Assembly: GCA_029718625.1 (NCBI GenBank)
Contig: CM056395.1
Location: 24,735,273 to 24,799,272, forward strand
DNA: 64,000 nucleotides
Reading direction: 5' to 3'
Source: Synaphobranchus kaupii
Lineage: Eukaryota > Chordata > Actinopteri > Anguilliformes > Synaphobranchidae
A program made the translations under genes and the position numbers. Below the pieces are notes generated by a model. That model was not told where the DNA came from, did no database searches, and saw nothing but the letters and a program-made list of their open reading frames with translations. Shown one piece after another: positions 57,401 to 64,000 of the stretch. The first letter of the stretch is position 1, and the number at the start of each line of letters is the position of its first letter.

Positions 57401-60400
57401 AATGGCATAATGAGATGGGCGATGCCTTCCCAACTGAAAACCTCCCTTCCCTGGGCAATGACATGACCACAGGACCTCTCAGCCAGAACCAACACTGGCT
57501 CTGACAGGAGGTGATTCCCCACCCTGGGGTACGTAACTGCACTAGATGCTACCGATACATCAATGACACCCCCAAGACACCAGTACTTTAACATTGTGCT
57601 TGATTGTGGTGTCCTGGGCATAGGCAGTGCTACTGTTAGAACCCGGGTGGGTTCATTGATTACATAAATGCTGCAAAGCTTTATGTGATCTGCAGAAACT
57701 ATTTGAAAATGTTGGAAAACAACAGCATGCAGTTTCGCTCCCAAACAAAATATTTCCCGAAAAGACAAAGTGCCAAGTTGGGCAACTCCGTGAGCTACCA
57801 GTTTAGTCGTTCCTCATCCGTAGTCCGAGTTCCATATATTGACCGGGCGATTCATCACCTACCATACAAGAAATTATTTCTAATTAAAAGGCAGGCCATG
57901 AATTTGGGAGTTTGTCACCAGGCCCAAGCAGTAAATACATGTTAGGGAGGGCTGACACGGACTGCAGTTTTTGAAGATGACAATTTTCCAACACGGCAAT
58001 CAGTCTCAGAACAGGCCGTAGGCCAAGGCATTCATGAGCGCAGTGCACTAAGATTCTCCTCTGCATTCAAACGGCTCTTATCAGTTCAAAGTGACGAGTG
58101 CTTTCCTTTGCCTATAAAGGGACCCAGACAATGGCTTTTTTGTCACAATGAATATTTTTGTCCGGCGTGATGTCTGGACCCAACCAAAGAGCAAAATTAG
58201 CTCTCGCATCAACAGATCTCTTCACGTTTTAAGCGCTATTTGACAACGTTGATTACCTCAGGGTGAGGGGTATCTCAAAGCGGCTTTGGGCAAGGGCTAC
58301 GGAGGGGGAGAAACCCGCTGCCTCGCTGGATGCAGTTGCTCCTTAACAATACCAAATGACAGTCGGCCGATGTTTGTTTTTGACACGCGCGCCTTAGTCC
58401 TGGAGTCTACAGTACAAAAGGGCGTCCGGTGTCTTGGCGTTCCTTAAAAGAAAGGTGAATTTAACAAAGAGACCGCATTTGCGTTTCCCACCCTTTCACG
58501 TCTTCCACGCGCGTCTCGTTAGCCATTAGCGACCGTGGGTCTCAGCGGAGCGAGGACCGGACGCGCATTCAAAAGGTACTGCTGGAGGGCAGGGAGGAAA
58601 TGGCTAGGCGCAAAAGGGGATTAAGTATCCTATATCAGAGGTTTCTGTGATCCAAGTACTGAGCATTATCTCCCTAATCATCGCTCTCCACAGCCTGTGT
58701 TACAGCGCTCATCTCAAACCATCTTTTTTTTACTTTTATCATTTTCTTCCCCAACCAGCTTTTGAATTTAACGTTCCTGAAATGCTGGATGGTCATGGTT
58801 TAATACCCAGTCGCATAAAAACGTCCAAATTGCATGTTTACTACGCAATCCTTGAATAATTCACTGGGAAAAAAAACATGATATACGCTTTCATAAAAGT
58901 GCTAGAAGGTGGTGGCTCTTTTTATGCAGAGGATATAGATAACAAGGCTTTGCACAGCAAACCACTACCGCAGTCTGTGTGTAAAACAGTGGCTATGGGA
59001 AGACTTGATTTTTAATCCATTATACTTTCTTCCAGCGACAGGGCGCAGATCAATTTATTTTTCCATCCACAAATTGTTTTCAATTATACCATGACCTTCC
59101 AGTTCACCATTTCAATTAAATTAATTCTGGCTATGTCGTTGTGTTGATTGACAGCGGTGTGCAAACATTACCCTGTCAAATATGTCATCCTTAATCTTAC
59201 AGAATACAAAACCCCATGCAGTAACTCATAAACAATAGCTTTCTAAAATATTACAATTTTAATTCTATGACAGACATATCTGCACAAAAGACACAACATG
59301 CAAGCGCTGACACAAACCTGCAAGATCTTAGTCATTTTTCACCAAAACACGAGCACACATCCGGTTGAGAGGAGCGGTTCTGTTTTGCCAGACAGTCTAG
59401 GAAAACCTCAGTGGGAAATTTGTCAGGACCCCCAAATTTTAGACCGCATGGAATCTTTAACCACCACAGCCTTCGAGGGGCTCGATTTTAATGTCTCGCC
59501 CGAAAAAGATAACCTGGGTTCAGCGGAAGCTCGTCCCAACGGAAAGCCCCCATATCGGTGAAGGAACGGCAGACGAAAGATCGCGCAGTCGGAACTGTGT
59601 ATGTGCCCTGAAGCGACGCGCCGTAGCCTGTCAGAAAATGCGGCGTCTGACGAGACAGTCCGACCTCTCCCCCCCCCCGAACGACATCAGAGCCAGACTT
59701 GGCTCCAGCAGTTTCCTACGGGCAGCTGAAGGAGCAGAGTCGCACGCTGCACATTGTACGCAGGATTACAGCAATCCGGCAACAGCGATTAGTCATGTTG
59801 GTTAGACAGGCTTTTGCAGGCACTCAACCTTGCACAGTCTTAGTGTGAGCACGAGACCAAAGGCTTTCCTGCTTCTCACACGTCCCAAAGCTTCCAAAAT
59901 TCAACCGTTAAAAAAAGATATACAACCATACATGTTTGGGGGGAGACAGGGTGACAGGTCACCACCAATATTTTCATATGAATTGGTCCCTAGGCTATCT
60001 AGTATGCTTGTGAGACTTGACAGCTGACTACGTGAGACTAGGTGGTCCAGCAGTGTCTCTCCCCAAAGTTGAAATTACGCCGGTGCATACAATTAAAAGA
60101 GTAGTTTCAATGGACGTTTTAAACACGGTAGACCTATCTATAATGTGCTTTTTGCGTTATACAGCTGGTGGCCATATCGAAAAGCTCTATATTATTTTTA
60201 ATGACTTTGAATGCTTATGTGGCTTTCGGACCTACTTCAAGCTCCTTAGCCCACAATTAAATCCCAGAATGCTCTGCTCCTCTGCTTCTTCCCTCCTGTG
60301 ACTGCAGATAATCATTTTGTGCAAATCACATTCCCTGCACTGGCGTTAGACGGAGACAAGGCGAACGCGCTCAATTTCAACAAAAGAATATTGATATTCG

Positions 60401-60776
60401 GGGGGGGGGGGGGTAGCAAGACAGAGCGACAACTGAAATGCCTTAAATGCTCCAGGACGTCGACCCGCAGAAGGGGATTCAGAAAAACAGCCGACTTCTT
60501 CTTGAACAACATTGTAAATCAAGCACCCATTCATCACTCTGACATTAGAGAGAGGGATTGCTGCATATTCATACCAGACAGTGCTCAATACACTTTAAGG
60601 CAAGGACAGAATATTCAATTTTATGCAAAATTTCCCTTTAAGTTTGAAATAGACACATTTGGGTAATACAAAGTGTGTTGTGCAAAGACGGTGTTAGTTA
60701 AAACCCAAGTACTGTAAATGGAATTCAAAGCTATCTATGTAAATTCCACTCGACTCTAAAACACCCTGTACACGTG
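57401..60776. other. Unannotated sequence
   Basis: No gene recognised. A long minus-strand frame (57286-57768) overlaps the SINE and has no family. CpG-rich patches lie at 58260-58600 and 59480-59770. A poly(G) run lies at 60402-60413. Confidence 0.45.
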
Positions 60777-61187
60777 CAGTATTTGGACATTGACACATTG
60801 TTTTGGCTCAATAGGAAAATGAGTCAGGAGAAACAACTTAGTGATCCATCCAGATCTACTGCATATCTGGCATGATGGTTTGAGGCTCGTTTAATACCTC
60901 AAACCCTTGATGACTTCCAGTCATTCAGCTAACCATGTGCTCCATACCATTCCAGCGTAATTTACAGCTTAATCTAGCCTCCCACCCCTCAATTCCCATA
61001 GAGATCCATTCAAATGCAGAGAGGTTATAGTATCGCTTGGAAGAGTACCTGGAAATAAGATATCAAGAGTCTTTTGATGTTGTTGGGTCACAGACATCAG
61101 GAAGTCATGGCAAGCAAAGGATATTCAACCAAATATTAAATATGATGACTTTAAGTTTATGTTAATTTGTCCAATTACTTTTTGTCC
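60777..61187. mobile_element. Tc1-type MITE remnant sharing an interior with 22549-23144
   Basis: The left end keeps CAGTATTTGGACATTGACAC, similar to the 43897 family. The right end (TTAATTTGTCCAATTACTTT) lacks the terminal repeat. The interior (60895-61125) matches the reverse complement of 22800-23026, for example CCCATAGAGATCCATTCAAA and GTATCGCTTGGAAGAGTACC. Confidence 0.85.
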
Positions 61188-62269
61188 AGAATATGCACTG
61201 CATGTCTGCGTCAAAAGCCATTGCACGACACATAGGACGCATACAATCACACGTGCATGAATTCTCCAAGCATTACACCCGCTTTGATGCGTTTATTTTG
61301 GTCTCCTGGTCTCTTTCATTCACCAAAACACATTTCAAAACTCGGTGGCTCGGAGTACTGGAAAGAAGCAGGCCATGACAAAGAAAAGAGCTCAAGCTCT
61401 TCCATCATCACAATGTCAAGGGAAAACAATGTCTCCGTAATTGAAAAGGAAAACAAAACAGAATGTCAAAAGTGATCGATGAACGTGAAGCTAAACTGTT
61501 TTTTTTTAACATAAAAAGAAAAACAAATAAATAACTTCCCCACAATATACACGTACTAATAGTGGCAGTAATGGATAGTCATACAATTATGAGAAATGCT
61601 TCCAGTGAAATATGACCTCTCGGATTTCGACAGGAAAATAGCCTGGAGACAGTCTCCCGTCTACAGTTATCTTTTGAATTAAAGTAGATTCAAAGTGACC
61701 ATGTATTAGGCAAATAAGGTACATCAATTTGAGATCTTAATTCAATGTCAGTGCATATTAAGATGTTTATAATGAGATTTTGGTACAGGCAATAATTAAT
61801 ATGACACATTTCAACCCGAATAGAAGTCGGAATTTGTGAGATGCTTTTTCTAAGAGTGGCCAACATCAAAAATTGAATGCCTCCTGGCATTTCCTCTTTA
61901 AAAGCAGAACCGTTCCTGAAATATGCGCTGGATTCTAGTATAATTAATAAGAAAAGACACAATATTTAGACATTTCCATGTACTGCACCCAATTAGAATA
62001 AATCAATAACTTTATTTTATTGATCTCTCTACTACCGGATGGTTTAAAAACAAAACAAAAAAAACACGCCTTTCTAAGTCGTCTGCCCATTTTTGTAACC
62101 TTTTTAATCTTCTTTAAGGTTTATCCAGAACGATAACAATCCAATAATCCAGAAGAAACGGCACTCAAGGGCTACAACTGAATGAACAAACAAACAATTG
62201 AATCATTCGTCTCCTTTAATCCCAGTTAGTTTTAGAATTAATTTTAAGATTTTATTGTTTGTTTATAAA
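61188..62269. other. Unannotated sequence
   Basis: Unique AT-rich DNA with no recognised gene or repeat. Confidence 0.5.
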
Positions 62270-62697
62270 GCAGAAAACATCTGTGATCTTCTTCAACCCT
62301 ATTCCACACCCCACTGAGGTCCTCCACCCAACTATTTATTCCTGTTCCCCGGTCTCGGTTAAAGCTGAAGGGTGACCGGGCCTTCGCTGTGGCCGCTCCG
62401 AGACCATGGAACAGTTTGCCTGACATTAGATCTGCACCCTCCATAAACACTTTTAAATTAAATCCCATCAAATCCCATCCCATTAAACTCAAATCCCATC
62501 TTTTCTCACTTGTTTCAATCACACGAGATCTGTCATAGTTGTTGTGTATTCTGTGCATTATTGCCTTGTTTTTGTGTCTGTTTTAAAAGTTGTATCCTTT
62601 GTCATTGTCATCCATGTATTTTATGAATTGTACAGCACTTTGGTTGACGGTAGTCTTTTTAAATGTGCTTTATAAATAAAGTTGACTTGACTTGACG
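62270..62697 (+). pseudogene. LINE (L2/CR1-like) C-terminal and 3' UTR remnant
   Basis: On the plus strand, VPRSRLKLKGDRAF, AVAAPRPWNSLPDIR and NTFK match the conserved C-terminal end of fish L2/CR1-type ORF2, read with small frame interruptions. A 3' UTR follows, ending GCTTTATAAATAAAGTTGAC and a (TTGAC)n tail. It is 5'-truncated and not functional. Confidence 0.88.
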
Positions 62698-62772
62698 TAA
62701 TGGCAACCTGGATACCAAGCCGGCGTCAAGAGCTCGACTGGTTGTTTCAGCGCGGGACCTAGGGCTACCGCT

Positions 62773-62829
62773 CGGTTCGTTCGTTCGTTCGTTCGTTCGT
62801 TCGTTCGTTCGTTCGTTCGTTCGTTCGTT
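62773..62829. repeat. (GTTC)n tetranucleotide repeat
   Basis: About 14 perfect TTCG units. Each carries a CpG, so this is a methylatable CpG array. It gives a spurious Asn-Glu-Arg-Thr repeat frame on the minus strand. Confidence 0.97.
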
Positions 62830-64000
62830 TGTGCGCAATTCACCGCGCTTAATTCCCGTCTGTAAAACGGAATAAGAGGGCTACAGACGGGGCGAGTCTG
62901 CGTCGTTTGAGGGAGGGGAGAGCGAGACACAAACAATGACTAATTAGGCAGAGGCACGGGGAGAGGCAGACTCCAGGCACCGCAGAATATATAAGCCAGC
63001 TGCCGTTTTGCATGATTACTCACAAAACATTGTCGGTGCCGCGAAGCATAATCAAAACATGCTTAATGCAGATTGGCATGGAACTGAAATGATCAACCGA
63101 GAGAAGATATAAAAGCCTTACCGGTAATCTGGCAAATATTTTCCCATGTTAATGGGCGCACACACCCTAAAACTGACTCCATAAATATCGCGCCAGCTCG
63201 GTTGAACAAGTGCAAATAGCCTGCGTTTAACAGTGACGTCACAACATCTTCCTGTGTAAAATGTACAAACCGATGTGTGCTATATGTGGTGTCTTTAACT
63301 ACAAGATGTATGCATAGGCCACTGATTGGAGGTAATGAAACTTTCCAAGAGAAAATAATATAAACTGAAAAGTGAAACTGAAAAAAAAATTACAACCCTT
63401 AGCTCATTCAGTGCCGCAGGGAACATACAAACGGTCTAAAGTGCCTACTGAAGTCGACAAGTTTTTTATTTTTATCTTTACTCTGCTACATCGGTAAAGA
63501 AGCTGCATTTGAGTCTGGAAAAATTAAACGATGACCAATTTACAATTACGTTCTTTTACAGTCTTTTTCTTTTTTTAACACGGTTCTAGATGGAAATATT
63601 TTAAGTTTTATTTATCCCATGTTTTTTTAAAAAAACCCTCATGTCTAACCATCTAAACCAACATCAGAGCGTGGGAATAACGCATCCCGTCAATTTGTAC
63701 CAACACGTTTCTGCACCAATGACCAAGAATATAAAGAAATTGAACACAATCAAGTGGGCAATATAACAAACTAGGCTACTGCCATGCTACTGTCTCAGTA
63801 ACGGGAGAAAAGTACTCCCCTAGTTTTCAGTCGTTCCCTGATTGTCTGGTAAACGCTTGAATCACTGACAGTAGCCTACCATCAATTAGTTTTATAATAT
63901 CCCTTTCCAGACTTATATTTAATAATTCTCTGTTTTCTACTTCTGTCCAGTTATTTCCCAAATGAACCATCATTTTGTTGGTTCCGTTTTGAATTAGTCC
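62830..64000. other. Unannotated sequence to the window end
   Basis: No gene recognised. A perfect CRE palindrome TGACGTCA lies at 63234-63241. Confidence 0.5.

Noticed and set aside
57286..57768. 160-codon minus-strand frame
   Set aside because: Its C-terminal part is SINE sequence and the rest has no family resemblance or splice context.

Overview
This is eukaryotic, intron-dominated DNA, almost certainly from a ray-finned (teleost) fish. The signs are Tc1-type DNA transposons with fish-style terminal repeats (one arm closely resembles the salmonid-type Tc1 family), tRNA-derived SINEs ending in TAATGTAATG-like tails, L2-type LINE 3' ends, many foldback MITEs, long (TG)n tracts and numerous 17-28 nt poly(G)/poly(C) runs. 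I see no bacterial genes, operons, CRISPR array or defence system. The species cannot be told from the sequence.

The only gene I can support is the 5' part of a latrophilin-3 gene (adgrl3/lphn3, an adhesion GPCR) on the minus strand. Two exons are visible. A leader exon at 30531-30689 encodes a probable signal peptide and ends in phase 1 with a GTAAGC donor. A lectin (SUEL/RBL) exon at 6029-6242 starts in the matching phase after a CAG acceptor and ends with a GTGAGT donor. A roughly 24.3 kb intron separates them. Positions 1-6028 are then the start of the next intron, and 30690-64000 is 5' intron or upstream DNA. The exon for the second half of the lectin domain was not found and should lie to the left of the window.

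Layout. 1-6.0 kb: intron with a nested Tc1/hAT insertion (3.0-3.7 kb), a SINE, and two extra partial copies of the lectin exon's 3' end (5837-6003). 6.2-30.5 kb: large intron with a 0.5 kb segment present twice (6.4 and 12.9 kb), several hAT-type MITEs, a 48-bp minisatellite (17.5-18.3 kb), an uninterrupted 137-unit (GT)n (20.3 kb), a Tc1 element with a mosaic interior (22.5 kb) and TG-rich blocks (27.5-29.0 kb). 29.7-30.7 kb: CpG-rich DNA next to the leader exon. 31-36.5 kb: a 197-bp triplication and a cluster of MITE/Tc1 remnants. 36.5-64 kb: CpG-rich patches, SINE/LINE/MITE remnants, a possible regulatory cluster at 45.6-45.8 kb (a DR1 nuclear-receptor site followed by seven perfect TGACTCA AP-1 heptamers at 11-bp spacing), an internally deleted LINE with a CRE at its 5' end (49.8-50.5 kb) and a LINE C-terminal remnant (62.3-62.7 kb).

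The most unusual observations are the tandem re-duplication of a coding exon's 3' end with its splice donor, the DR1/AP-1 array, the mosaic MITE whose interior is shared with an element of a different terminal-repeat family, and the intronic segmental duplication. Coordinates and motifs were read by eye; no homology search was run.
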